Source: an uncultured Gammaproteobacteria bacterium
GTDB lineage: Bacteria; Pseudomonadota; Gammaproteobacteria; UBA6429; Thiohalophilaceae
DNA: 64,000 bases
Direction of reading: 5' to 3'
NCBI GenBank assembly: GCA_913064945.1
Contig: CAJYAN010000002.1
Coordinates: 62,001-126,000, forward strand
In this document: positions 8,151-17,238 of the stretch, piece by piece
How positions within the stretch are numbered: position 1 is the first letter of the stretch
Layout of the letters: every line of letters starts with the position of its first letter
Made by a program: the position numbers and the translations under genes
The notes under the pieces: generated by a model
What the model was told of the DNA's origin: nothing
Databases searched by the model: none
Seen by the model: the letters and a program-made list of their open reading frames with translations, nothing else

Positions 8151-9368
8151 TTGAATTCTTTGCCTCATCAGCAGCAGCGCGTCCTGTCTGGCATGCGACC
8201 TACCGGCGCCCTGCATCTCGGTCACTACCACGGCGTTCTGAAGAACTGGCTCAAGTTGCAGCATGAATATCAGTGCTATTTTTTTGTCGCCGACTGGCAT
8301 GCCCTGACCACACACTATGATGAGGTCCAGATGCTGGAGGAGCACGTCTGGGATATGGTCATCGACTGGTTGGCGGCCGGGGTCAACCCCGGTTCCGCGA
8401 CCTTATTCATCCAGTCGCAAGTCCCGGAACACGCCGAGCTACACCTGCTGCTGTCCATGATGACGCCTCTGGGCTGGTTGGAGCGCGTCCCCAGCTATAA
8501 GGACCAGCAGGAAAAACTCAAGGAGAAAGACCTGGCCACCTACGGCTTTCTCGGTTACCCGCTGCTGCAAAGTGCCGATATCCTGATTTATCGCGCCGGT
8601 ATGGTGCCTGTCGGTGAGGATCAGGTCGCGCATGTGGAGCTGACCCGAGAGGTCGCGCGCCGTTTTAATCATCTGTATGGTCGTGAGCCCGGCTTCGAGG
8701 CGAAAGCTGAAGAGGCCATTACCAAGATGGGTAAGAAAAATGCCAAGCTCTACAACCAGTTACGTAAGAAGTACCAGGAACAGGGTGATGAAAGTGCCCT
8801 CGAAACCGCCCGCGCCCTGCTCAATGACCAACAGAATATCGCCCTGGGTGACAAGGAACGTCTGTTTGGTTTTCTGGAAGGCGGCGGTCGCGTTATTCTG
8901 CCAGAGCCTGAGGCCCTGCTAACGCCTGCCTCAAAAATGCCGGGGCTGGATGGTCAGAAAATGTCCAAATCCTATAAAAACACCATCGCCCTGCGCGAGG
9001 ACCCCAAGGACATTGACCAAAAACTACGGACTATGCCAACTGACCCGGCGCGAGTACGCAAGACCGACCCCGGTGACCCGGCCAAATGTCCCGTGTGGAG
9101 CCTGCATCAGGTCTACACCAGTGATGAGGTCCGCCTTGAGGTCAGCGAGGGTTGTCGTGCCGGGAGTATTGGCTGCCTGGACTGTAAACGACCTCTGATT
9201 GAGGCCGTGCTGACCGAGCTGGAGCCTATTCGCGAGCGGGCCAGGGAGTATGAAAAAGACCGTGGTCTGGTACGCAATATTATCCACGAAGGCAGTGACA
9301 AGGCCCGTGATGTGGCCCGTCAGACCCTGGAAGAAGTCCGTGCCGCTATGGGACTTTCCTACGAGTGA
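8151..9368 (+). CDS. trpS: Tryptophanyl-tRNA synthetase, long form
   Basis: 405 residues from a TTG start at 8151; a strong ribosome site (AAGGAGAAA, 8138-8146) decides it. Class I synthetase signatures are present: TGALHLGHYHGVL (HIGH box, about 19-31) and KMSKS near residue 272. ATP-dependent charging of tRNA-Trp is expected. At about 405 residues it is longer than the 334-residue E. coli enzyme because of an insertion around residues 190-250 (AKLYNQLRKKYQEQGDESAL). This long form is also found in Pseudomonas and Xanthomonas. A CRAGSIGCLDCKRPL stretch near 335 is normal for TrpRS. Confidence 0.96.
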   Translation: MNSLPHQQQRVLSGMRPTGALHLGHYHGVLKNWLKLQHEYQCYFFVADWHALTTHYDEVQMLEEHVWDMVIDWLAAGVNPGSATLFIQSQVPEHAELHLLLSMMTPLGWLERVPSYKDQQEKLKEKDLATYGFLGYPLLQSADILIYRAGMVPVGEDQVAHVELTREVARRFNHLYGREPGFEAKAEEAITKMGKKNAKLYNQLRKKYQEQGDESALETARALLNDQQNIALGDKERLFGFLEGGGRVILPEPEALLTPASKMPGLDGQKMSKSYKNTIALREDPKDIDQKLRTMPTDPARVRKTDPGDPAKCPVWSLHQVYTSDEVRLEVSEGCRAGSIGCLDCKRPLIEAVLTELEPIRERAREYEKDRGLVRNIIHEGSDKARDVARQTLEEVRAAMGLSYE

Positions 9369-9413
9369 TGTCAAGCTTGTCATTAACCCCAACGACTGGG
9401 ATAGTATAGCCCT

Positions 9414-10268
9414 ATGACTGAAACCATTCCCCAGCCCGCGCCGGAACAGACCGAAATGCCGTTTGCCATTTTTCATGGTCAGGCGGTGATGACGCTGCCC
9501 AAGGATTTATATATTCCGCCGGATGCGCTGGAGATCTTTCTGGCCGAGTCCTTTGAAGGCCCGCTGGATATGCTGCTTTATCTGATCAAGCGCCAGAACC
9601 TGGATGTGCTTGATATACCCATCGCCGAGGTGACCCGGCAATATATGGTCTATGTGGAATTGATGAAGGCGCTTAATCTCGAGCTGGCAGCGGAATATCT
9701 GGTCATGGCCGCCATGCTGGCCGAAATCAAGTCACGCATGCTGCTGCCCCGTCCCGTCGAAGACGACATGGACGAGGCCGATCCACGCGCCGAGCTAATA
9801 CGCCGACTGCAGGAATACGAACGCTTCAAACAGGCGGCGGAAGACATTGATGCGTTACCACGTGAAGAACGTGATACCCATACCATTGAAATCCAGGCCC
9901 CGGACCGCAAGGTCGTCAAGCTGCCACCGCGGGTTGATTTAAAAGAAATTCTCTTTGCTATGAAAGAGGTCATGGATCGGGCGCAAAAATATGCGCATCA
10001 TCAGATCCAGATGGAACCGTTGTCAGTACGCGAACGTATGTCGCGGGTCCTGGGTGCCGTCAAGGCCGATCAGTTTACCGATTTTGGCGCATTGTTTACG
10101 GTGGAAGAGGGGCGTTCCGGTGTTGTGGTGACCTTCCTGGCGATTCTGGAACTGTTAAAACAACACCTGATCGAAATGGTCCAGACCGAGTTGTATGGCC
10201 CGATTCATGTCAAGGCCGCCGGCAGCGAGCGGAAAGTAGATTTAGCGAAACAACAGGCAAATGACTAA
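9414..10268 (+). CDS. scpA: Segregation and condensation protein A (kleisin)
   Basis: 284 residues. ScpA links the SMC heads and binds ScpB in chromosome condensation. The N-terminal part shows FEGPLDMLLYLIKRQNLDV (about residues 44-62) and the following AEYLVMAAMLAEIKSRMLLP helix, both diagnostic. The C-terminal winged helix begins near residue 205 (FTDFGALFTVEEGRSGVVVTFLA). About 40 extra residues precede the conserved start, as in many gammaproteobacteria. The gene overlaps scpB by eight bases, so the two form one unit. No smc gene is visible in the window. Confidence 0.94.
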   Translation: MTETIPQPAPEQTEMPFAIFHGQAVMTLPKDLYIPPDALEIFLAESFEGPLDMLLYLIKRQNLDVLDIPIAEVTRQYMVYVELMKALNLELAAEYLVMAAMLAEIKSRMLLPRPVEDDMDEADPRAELIRRLQEYERFKQAAEDIDALPREERDTHTIEIQAPDRKVVKLPPRVDLKEILFAMKEVMDRAQKYAHHQIQMEPLSVRERMSRVLGAVKADQFTDFGALFTVEEGRSGVVVTFLAILELLKQHLIEMVQTELYGPIHVKAAGSERKVDLAKQQAND

Positions 10269-10986
10269 CACCATGAATGAGCAGGAATTAAAAAATATTC
10301 TACAGGCGGTCATTATGGCCTCCAGTACACCGATGACGATTGATAAGCTTCTGGCGGTGTTTCCAGAGAACGCCCAACCGGAGCGTGATGAGATCCAGGC
10401 AGCCTTACAGGGGCTTGCAGAAGATTGTAACGATAAAAGTTTCGAACTCAAGCAGGTCAGTAGTGGCTATCGTTTTCAGGTGAAGAAAGATTACACCGAG
10501 TATGTCTCCCGTCTGTGGGAAGAACGCCCGGCACGTTACTCTCGTGCCCTGCTCGAGACTCTGGCACTGGTGGCCTATCGGCAGCCCATTACCCGTGCCG
10601 AGATCGAAGGCGTCCGTGGTGTGAGTGTCAGTAGTACTATTATGAAAACCTTGCTGGAACGCGAGTGGGTCAAGGTTGTTGGCCATCGTGATGTACCGGG
10701 AAAACCCGCTATCTATGCGACCAGCAAGACCTTTCTGGATTATTTCAACCTGAAGAGTCTTGAAGACCTGCCACCTCTGGCCGAGTTGCGCGACCTCGAT
10801 AAGATTAATGAGGAGCTGGAACTTCGCTATCCGGATATGCCCAAGGAAAATATCGAAGAAGCTGCTGAGTCAGATGCTACCGACGATACCGCTGTCGTCA
10901 CGCTGGAGAGTGCAGAGGAAACAACTGAAACGGCTGCCGAAGAAGATAATAGCGAAACCCAAGAAGCTTTATCTGCCGAAAACTAA
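10261..10986 (+). CDS. scpB: Segregation and condensation protein B
   Basis: 241 residues. Two winged-helix domains typical of ScpB are present: an N-terminal part with LKNILQAVIMASSTPMTIDKL, and a second with RALLETLALVAYRQPITRAEI, then EIEGVRGVSVSSTIMKTLLER and GKPAIYATSKTFLDYFNLKSLEDLPPL. The last 60 residues are very acidic and of low complexity (Glu, Ala, Thr), a variable tail. ScpB dimers stabilise the SMC-ScpA ring. The alternative ATG at 10273 is possible; overlap with scpA suggests coupling from 10261. Confidence 0.94.
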   Translation: MTNTMNEQELKNILQAVIMASSTPMTIDKLLAVFPENAQPERDEIQAALQGLAEDCNDKSFELKQVSSGYRFQVKKDYTEYVSRLWEERPARYSRALLETLALVAYRQPITRAEIEGVRGVSVSSTIMKTLLEREWVKVVGHRDVPGKPAIYATSKTFLDYFNLKSLEDLPPLAELRDLDKINEELELRYPDMPKENIEEAAESDATDDTAVVTLESAEETTETAAEEDNSETQEALSAEN

Positions 10987-11044
10987 TGTAAGCATTCTGA
11001 ATTCCTGCCTTACCGATGGACAAGTAATAAGCACGTCATTTTAC

Positions 11045-11114
11045 TGTAGGCGCGGCGCCCTCGCCGCGATGTCACTTTGTATACTATATTCGTGGCGAGG
11101 GCGCCGCGCCTACA
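11045..11114. repeat. REP doublet (REPIN-like inverted repeat)
   Basis: Two 25-base arms (11045-11069 and 11090-11114) are inverted copies with one mismatch, separated by 20 bases. Each arm has the layout of a REP element: a GTAG tetranucleotide next to a GC-rich hairpin (GCGGCG/CGCCGC around a CCCT loop). This matches the architecture of Pseudomonas REP sequences, which are mobilised in trans by RAYT Y1 transposases. It sits in the scpB-rluB gap and could also end transcription of scpB. Only this copy lies in the window. Confidence 0.75.
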
Positions 11115-11178
11115 AAGATGTATAGTTTCTTTATGATTATAAAAAGTAAAACTATTTTGAAACCAAAATGCGACGACT

Positions 11179-12021
11179 ATGGCTATGGATGAGAAACTAC
11201 AAAAGGTACTTGCCAGTAGCGGGCTCGGTTCGCGTCGCGAAATGGAGGCATGGATAGCGCAGGGCCGTATTAAGGTCAATGGACAGGTGGCGACGACCGG
11301 CGATCGGGTGACACTCACGGATCGCATTGATGTCGATGGCCATCCGTTTTCACGTCGCAGTCAGGAAAACGATTTTACCCGGGTGATCATCTATCACAAA
11401 CCCGAAGGCGAGATCTGTACCGTCAAGGACCCCGAGAACCGACCGACAGTATTCCGAAACTTACCCAAATTAAAAACCGGTCGCTGGGTAAGTATTGGGC
11501 GTCTGGATATCAATACTTCAGGCATACTCTTATTGACGACAGATGGTGAGCTTGCCAATCGCCTTATGCACCCGAGTTATCAGGTTGAGCGTGAGTATGC
11601 CGTGCGAATACTGGGTAATGTGAGTGACGAAACACTGCAACAGTTGCGCAGCGGTGTGATGCTGGAAGATGGCCCTGCTCATTTTGATCACATTGTCGAT
11701 GCCGGTGGTGCGGGTGCTAATCACTGGTATCACGTTATTTTACGTGAGGGTCGTAATCGTGAAGTGCGACGACTATGGGAAGCCGTGGGGCACACCGTTA
11801 GTCGCCTGCAGCGGGTTCGTTACGGCAATATCAGCCTGGATCGAAGTATCAAAAGCAAAAAATGGCGTGACCTGACGCCCGTACAAATTCGCCAATTGTT
11901 AAAACTGGTCGAGTTGAAACGCGAAGCTGTATACGATGTGTATAAAAGCAGTCATGGACGAAACAAGAATTTGTTGGCTAGAAAAAAATCCTTTCGAAAG
12001 ACATCCCCACCCAGAAAATGA
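11179..12021 (+). CDS. rluB: 23S rRNA pseudouridine synthase (RluB type)
   Basis: 280 residues. An S4 RNA-binding domain (about 1-60: KLQKVLASSGLGSRREMEAWI, INGQVA-type turn) precedes the RsuA/RluB catalytic domain with GRLDINTSGILLLTTDGELA, which carries the catalytic Asp, and LREGRNREVRRLWEAVGH. RluB converts U2605 of 23S rRNA to pseudouridine. The tail is short and basic, as is usual. Overlap with the next gene by four bases indicates co-transcription. Position near yciO and trpS again mirrors the E. coli trp region. RluE or RluF assignment is less likely because of the motifs and context. Confidence 0.9.
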   Translation: MAMDEKLQKVLASSGLGSRREMEAWIAQGRIKVNGQVATTGDRVTLTDRIDVDGHPFSRRSQENDFTRVIIYHKPEGEICTVKDPENRPTVFRNLPKLKTGRWVSIGRLDINTSGILLLTTDGELANRLMHPSYQVEREYAVRILGNVSDETLQQLRSGVMLEDGPAHFDHIVDAGGAGANHWYHVILREGRNREVRRLWEAVGHTVSRLQRVRYGNISLDRSIKSKKWRDLTPVQIRQLLKLVELKREAVYDVYKSSHGRNKNLLARKKSFRKTSPPRK

Positions 12022-12671
12022 GTACGCCAAAAAAGTTCATGCAGGTCTTTGACAGACTGTATGCAGCTTACGGGCCACAGCAATGGTGGCCCGGTGACAC
12101 GCCATTTGAAATTATGGTGGGCGCCGTACTGACACAGAACACCTCGTGGACCAATGTGGTCAAGGGTATTGAAAATCTTAAGGCCAACCAGGCGCTAGAT
12201 CCACAGGCGATTGTCGATACGCATGCCAAACGCCTTGCGAAGTGGCTGACCCCGGTAGGTTATTTCAATGTCAAAGCACGGCGGCTTAAGAATTATTGTA
12301 CGTGGTATTTGCATGCAGGACAGTTCGAGGAACTGGCGAAACAGGACACTCATACCTTGCGGGAAAGTCTACTATCAGTCAACGGTGTAGGCCCGGAGAC
12401 TGCAGACGATATATTGCTGTACGCCTTTGACAGACCCGTTTTTGTGATCGATGCCTATACCAGGCGCCTGTTCTCACGCTTGGCTTATGTTAGCGAAGCA
12501 GAAAAATACGAGTCCTTGCGGGCAAGCTTTGAAAACAAGTTGCAGAAACAAAATGACAAAGTTCGATTATTTAATGAATACCATGCCCTGATTGTCAATC
12601 ACGCCAAATATTTTTGTAAGACTAAACCTGCCTGTGAGCATTGTTGTCTAAAAACACAGTGTCAGTACTGA
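12018..12671 (+). CDS. EndoIII-fold DNA glycosylase with 4Fe-4S cluster, probable monofunctional (MagIII-like)
   Basis: 217 residues. The helix-hairpin-helix is VNGVGPETADDILLYA, followed by the catalytic aspartate in VIDAYTRR. A C-terminal C-X5-C-X2-C-X5-C cluster (FCKTKPACEHCCLKTQC) binds 4Fe-4S. Bifunctional Nth has Lys in the hairpin (GVGRKTA); here that place is Glu, so a lyase step is not expected. The substitution and the DAILLYA-like helix resemble Helicobacter MagIII, a 3-methyladenine glycosylase. Substrate is inferred only. The gene is coupled to rluB by ATGA and followed closely by hrpB. Confidence 0.82.
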   Translation: MSTPKKFMQVFDRLYAAYGPQQWWPGDTPFEIMVGAVLTQNTSWTNVVKGIENLKANQALDPQAIVDTHAKRLAKWLTPVGYFNVKARRLKNYCTWYLHAGQFEELAKQDTHTLRESLLSVNGVGPETADDILLYAFDRPVFVIDAYTRRLFSRLAYVSEAEKYESLRASFENKLQKQNDKVRLFNEYHALIVNHAKYFCKTKPACEHCCLKTQCQY

Positions 12672-12682
12672 GGCAATTGCCG

Positions 12683-15313
12683 ATGCCGAAGTTACCGATT
12701 GATGATGTCCTGGATGAAATTAAAAGCACCTTAATGACGCACACGCGTGTTGTATTGCAGGCACCGCCCGGTGCCGGTAAAACTACCGTTGTACCGCTTG
12801 CCTTACTCAATGAGCCGTGGTTGCAGAGCAAACTAATTATGATGCTTGAACCTCGTCGTCTTGCGGCACGTAATGCCGCCACGCACATGGCAAGTCTACT
12901 CAATGAGAAAGTAGGGCAGACCGTTGGCTATCAAATACGACAGGATCACTGCTTCAATGCCAATACTAAAGTACTGGTCGTGACGGAAGGCATACTAACC
13001 CGAAAGTTGCAAGCCGACCCCGAGTTAAAGAATATTGCCCTGGTTATTTTTGATGAATTTCATGAGCGCAATTTACACGCCGCTCTTTCCCTGGCGCTCT
13101 GTCTGCAAAGTCAGCAGGTCCTGCGTGAGGATTTAAAAATACTAGTGATGTCGGCGACGTTAAATACAAGTGCAATTTCCGATCTGCTCAACAAGGCGCC
13201 GGTCATCCAGAGTGAAGGTCGTAGCTATCCTGTTGAAATTCGATATCTGAAGAAATCGATCAAACGAAATAGCAGTCCCCATCAATATCAACAGCGACTG
13301 CTATCAGCGTTGTGCGAGAGTGTGCAGACTTTTATCCGGCAGGATACAGGCAATTGTCTGGTGTTTCTACCGGGGGTGAAAGAAATTAATCAACTGGCGA
13401 AAAAGCTCAAGGCAAGTTTTGAAGTCGAGTCGATGGAGAATATACTGCTTGCACCGCTGCATAGCAGTTTGAGTAAGCAGCAGCAGGACGCGGCAATTGC
13501 ACGACCCTCGGAGGGTAGCCGAAAAATTGTCCTTGCAACGAATATTGCCGAGACCAGTTTAACGATTAACGGGGTTAGTGCCGTAATCGATTCCGGCATC
13601 GAGCGAGTGGCCTACTATAATCCGGCATCAGGCATGAATGGTCTGGATACACGAACAATATCGCAAGATTCTGCTGTGCAGCGCAGTGGTCGTGCCGGGC
13701 GACTGGGGCCGGGCATCTGTTATCGTCTGTGGACAGAGCAGGAACAGCAGGGGTTACACAAATCTTCCGCCGCCGAAATTTTACAAAGTGATTTATCCTC
13801 GTTGATGCTCGAACTGGCGAATTGGGGAGTACAACAGCCTGATGAACTTGAATGGCTGGATACTCCACCAGCCAGCAGTATCGTCCAGGCAGCAGAACTT
13901 TTACAGCAACTCCATGCCCTGGATTCATTCGGCAAAATCACTCAGCATGGACGTGACATGCTGGGTCTGGGAGCGCATCCTCGACTGGCACACATGATGT
14001 TATCAGCCCGGGAACATGGTCAGATATATCATGCCTGCTTAATTGCCGCGATTCTTACCGAGAAAGACCTATTTCGAGTGAAGGCCGAGAGAAGTGCCGA
14101 TATTCATGATCGTCTTAATGTGTTGCGACAGCTTAACTCATCCTCAAAGTCGCGGCACCGTCATCAGGATATTGATGTACAACAGTGTGAACGGATTATG
14201 CAAACCGCTAATGATTTTTTCAAACGACTGCAACAGCACGGCGGCAGAGCACGCAAGGAAGAACCTGATAATAGTTTCAGTGGTGTTCTACTGGCGCATG
14301 CCTATCCGGACAGGATCGCCAAACGACGAAATGCAAGTGAAGCACGCTATTTGCTTAGTAATGGAAAGGGCGCAGTGATCCCACCTCATTTAGAACAGCA
14401 GCAATATGAATACCTCGTCATCGCCAATCTCGACGTCAGAAGAAATGTTGCCAGTGATAATAAAGCAAGACAGGGTGAGGCAATTATTCAGCTTGCCGCG
14501 GAGATCAAGCTCCCCCAGTTTGAGGAGTACTTTGCTGATCTTATCGAGTGCAAAGAAATCATTGAATGGAATGAAACGGGGCAGCGTGTTGAATCCCGGC
14601 AAATCAAAACAACGGGTAAAATAACGCTGCTGGAAACGATTGTCGCGCCTGAAAACACCGTCGCCGTACAGGAATGCTTATTAGCTGCTATTGACTCGCA
14701 CGGCCTGAAGTCGCTTAACTGGACGGCTGGCGCCATTGGTCTGCAACAACGGGTTAATTTTGTCAATTATCACCTCAAGCAAAATCCTGTCTTAACAGCA
14801 CCGCCGCCAGGTGGTGAGATAGCCGATTTGTCAGAAGAGGCCTTGCTCAACACTTTGGTTGACTGGTTGCAGCCTCACCTGACAAACGAATCCAGTATCA
14901 AGCAGTGCCAGAAGCTGGATCTATATAATATACTTGTATGCCAGTTGAGTTGGGAGCAACTTCAATGGCTGAATATACATGCGCCGGAAAAAATCACTGT
15001 CCCCAGTGGTTCGGCGATACGCATCGACTACAGTGACCCGGCGCAACCGATACTCGCCGTAAGGTTACAGGAAGTCTTTGGTCTATATGAGACTCCTGAG
15101 ATATTAAATGGGCGATGTCGACTAATGATGCATTTACTATCACCGGCGAGACAGCCCATGCAGGTTACACAGGACCTGCACAGTTTCTGGCAGACCACAT
15201 ATCATGATGTAAAGAAAGAACTGCGTGGTAAATACAAACGGCATTATTGGCCGGACGACCCTTTCACCGCACAGGCTACGAGCAAATCCAAAAAAAATAT
15301 GCGTCGTGACTGA
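12683..15313 (+). CDS. hrpB: ATP-dependent helicase HrpB
   Basis: 876 residues from the ATG at 12683, which has GAGG nine bases upstream; the frame is open to 12641, but that would overlap the glycosylase gene. DEAH/RHA-type motifs are in order: APPGAGKTT (I), DEFHERN (II, DEFH variant usual for HrpB), MSATL (III), LVFLPG (IV), ATNIAETSLTI (V) and QRSGRAGRLGPG (VI). A HrpB-specific C-terminal region follows to the end (ending in RHYWPDDP). HrpB is an RNA helicase of still poorly defined function in proteobacteria. The family assignment is secure. Confidence 0.94.
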   Translation: MPKLPIDDVLDEIKSTLMTHTRVVLQAPPGAGKTTVVPLALLNEPWLQSKLIMMLEPRRLAARNAATHMASLLNEKVGQTVGYQIRQDHCFNANTKVLVVTEGILTRKLQADPELKNIALVIFDEFHERNLHAALSLALCLQSQQVLREDLKILVMSATLNTSAISDLLNKAPVIQSEGRSYPVEIRYLKKSIKRNSSPHQYQQRLLSALCESVQTFIRQDTGNCLVFLPGVKEINQLAKKLKASFEVESMENILLAPLHSSLSKQQQDAAIARPSEGSRKIVLATNIAETSLTINGVSAVIDSGIERVAYYNPASGMNGLDTRTISQDSAVQRSGRAGRLGPGICYRLWTEQEQQGLHKSSAAEILQSDLSSLMLELANWGVQQPDELEWLDTPPASSIVQAAELLQQLHALDSFGKITQHGRDMLGLGAHPRLAHMMLSAREHGQIYHACLIAAILTEKDLFRVKAERSADIHDRLNVLRQLNSSSKSRHRHQDIDVQQCERIMQTANDFFKRLQQHGGRARKEEPDNSFSGVLLAHAYPDRIAKRRNASEARYLLSNGKGAVIPPHLEQQQYEYLVIANLDVRRNVASDNKARQGEAIIQLAAEIKLPQFEEYFADLIECKEIIEWNETGQRVESRQIKTTGKITLLETIVAPENTVAVQECLLAAIDSHGLKSLNWTAGAIGLQQRVNFVNYHLKQNPVLTAPPPGGEIADLSEEALLNTLVDWLQPHLTNESSIKQCQKLDLYNILVCQLSWEQLQWLNIHAPEKITVPSGSAIRIDYSDPAQPILAVRLQEVFGLYETPEILNGRCRLMMHLLSPARQPMQVTQDLHSFWQTTYHDVKKELRGKYKRHYWPDDPFTAQATSKSKKNMRRD

Positions 15314-15576
15314 GTGGCTATTGTAGAATAGTCTCTGCTCGATTAAATAGTTGATTTGCTGGCTCGGTGCCACAGAAGAAATGATCTGCGCGTTGCCACA
15401 GATATGTTGTCGGACAGCTTATCGCAGGGTCATGTATCTGTCATTTTGTCGGAATTTTAGTCACTTTAAGTGTAATTGTGTTTAAGGCAGCAAAATTTAG
15501 TCGAAAAATTTTACAGTTTTGCTATTTTTAGATGCCACTGCAATTGTAAGTTATTGTAAAATATACACATGTTATA

Positions 15577-15593
15577 TTGGCGTGAAATTTGCT
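15577..15593 (+). promoter_or_regulatory. Sigma-54 promoter of the PEP-CTERM gene
   Basis: TTGGCGTG-AAAT-TTGCT matches the RpoN consensus TTGGCACG-N4-TTGCW with the invariant GG (15579-15580) and GC (15591-15592) exactly ten bases apart; the two mismatches are in the less conserved AC. A start near 15604 gives a leader of about 31 bases with GAAGG before the ATG at 15635. PEP-CTERM genes in other proteobacteria are known to be controlled by the PrsK/PrsR sigma-54 system. Confidence 0.75.
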
Positions 15594-15634
15594 GTAATTC
15601 TGACGTATTAATCCATAAATTTGAAGGCTCGACG

Positions 15635-15811
15635 ATGAAAATATTATATATAATCGCATTACTGGCAGTGAGTTCTGTTGTCATGGCCGACCCAACTCCA
15701 ACCTGCATTCCTGGCCAACCTTGTAATCCTGTGAGCTTACCAGAACCAGGTACGTGGTTACTCATTGGTGTTGGGTTATTAGCGGCAATCGGCGTTTCCC
15801 GTAAGAAATAA
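15635..15811 (+). CDS. PEP-CTERM microprotein
   Basis: 58 residues from the ATG at 15635 (GAAGG at 15623-15627). A signal peptide runs to VMA (residue 18). The exported segment is only DPTPTCIPGQPCNPVSL, about 17 residues rich in Pro with two Cys. Then comes a full sorting signal: PEP (36-38), GTWLLIGVGLLAAIGVS and the basic end RKK. Exosortase (EpsH/XrtA type) should cut near PEP and release or anchor the short segment. Small PEP-CTERM proteins accompany exopolysaccharide and, in Zoogloea, flocculation. No exosortase is visible here. It is preceded by a sigma-54 promoter and followed by a terminator, so it is a single-gene unit. Function of this particular protein is unknown. Confidence 0.85.
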   Translation: MKILYIIALLAVSSVVMADPTPTCIPGQPCNPVSLPEPGTWLLIGVGLLAAIGVSRKK

Positions 15812-15835
15812 AGAGTACAGGTTATATAATGTACG

Positions 15836-15865
15836 AATCCCGTCTATATGACGGGATTTTTTTTT
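15836..15865 (+). terminator. Rho-independent terminator after the PEP-CTERM gene
   Basis: A perfect 9-bp stem (AATCCCGTC, 15836-15844, with GACGGGATT, 15850-15858), a TATAT loop and a run of nine T (15857-15865). It lies 24 bases after the stop codon. Confidence 0.92.
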
Positions 15866-17238
15866 ACCGCTCCGAAATCAAAAAATAGAACTAGGTTCTA
15901 TCGCAGTAGATTAAAACACTAAGGCTCAGGAAAGATAGTGGGCGCTTAGTACAGCAAAATTTGGCTCCCCGTCATTGGACCTAGTACGTTCTCATGATCT
16001 CATTAAAAACCTCATGTTTCTGACTTACAACCTTCATTCTTAGATTAAAACATCAAGCCATTCTATGTGTTGATATGTACGTCACCTAATTCTCAGTAGA
16101 ACTTCGAGCTTGGTGATTTACATGTAATTATGCTGTTTACTAGTGGACTCATACTAAAATAACAAATGATATCTTACTGTAATGTTAACAATTAAGTTGT
16201 TAACGAGGTGAATACTTTTATATCTACCGCCCCGTGTAAGGAACGGTGAAAGTATATCCGCACGGAGTCAAGTCGTGATTAGAAATGTACGCCTGGTACG
16301 ATCACTAGTCGTTAGTAGACATGAATTAGCAAAATCATGTGAGGATGGTTATGTCTTCATGAGGGTTACTGAGGATATGGATTTAATGTTATAACAATAT
16401 TCGTTGCTTTGCTCGAATGTTGAGAGGAAGTACGAAAAGTCATGTTCTCAAATATAATTTCTCTAGTGGATATTTTAAACTGGAAATAATTTTTGTCGAA
16501 GTGCATCGCAAGTGAACTAATATCATGTTGCATGTTTAATGTTGCTACTGTTTATAAATGACAGAAGAAGAGATTTTTTAAATAGTGCAACAGAGAAAAA
16601 TACTTTGTGTATATTGTTTATGTGCTGCGATGGAGAAAAAAGTCGATTAGGTTCGTACGATCGCGTCGCGAAGGACTGGTATGCGCTATTGTCGAGAGAA
16701 TTCGTTGGCGTTATAGATTGTTGTTTTTAAGTTGATGGAGAGCGCTGCTCAATATGATGTCGCGTAGGGAATGGCTGTTGAGAGAATGTCATTTGTAATC
16801 ATTAACGTTGATCAGACATATGGAAAATAAATGTCGGGTTTCGTCCTACAAAATTTCTGCCGTTAATAACTGAACGCTAATTCCACGTATAATTAATCAG
16901 AATATTATGTCTGTAATTTAGGTGTGGTGACGTGCTGATCGTAAATTGAATTAATGACATTTTTTTATGAATTTGATGACTCGTTGCCATTGTCGTGCAT
17001 AAGCGTCGTTGTGTGGCTATGTTGTAAGAATCAGTAATCTATCAATATTTAAATTATTCCTGTTGCTGGTTCCAGTGTGACATTGACCTTGTCTGTGATT
17101 AGTTGTGTGAAGAGCCTGAAAAAATTTTATGGTGGTAATATTAAATGTTGTTGTCTTTATCAGTGGCAAGTTGACGATTAATCGATTTTCATCTGACAGT
17201 CTAAAGAAAAAAAAGCAGCATGCCGCTACATATGGCGT
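15866..17238. other. 1.37-kb stretch without a recognisable gene
   Basis: AT-rich compared with its neighbours, with stop codons in all frames at short intervals. The longest plus-strand frame (16539-16730, 63 codons) has no ribosome site and no family features. A possible RNA fold is present at 16213-16254 (TACTTT/AAAGTA closing ACCG/CGGT). The leader of the histidine kinase gene must lie at its end. It may be decayed DNA, a long regulatory region or an RNA gene; I cannot decide. Confidence 0.5.

Noticed and set aside
16539-16730. 63-codon open frame in the gene-free stretch
   Set aside because: No ribosome site, no recognisable pattern, and composition like the surrounding non-coding DNA.
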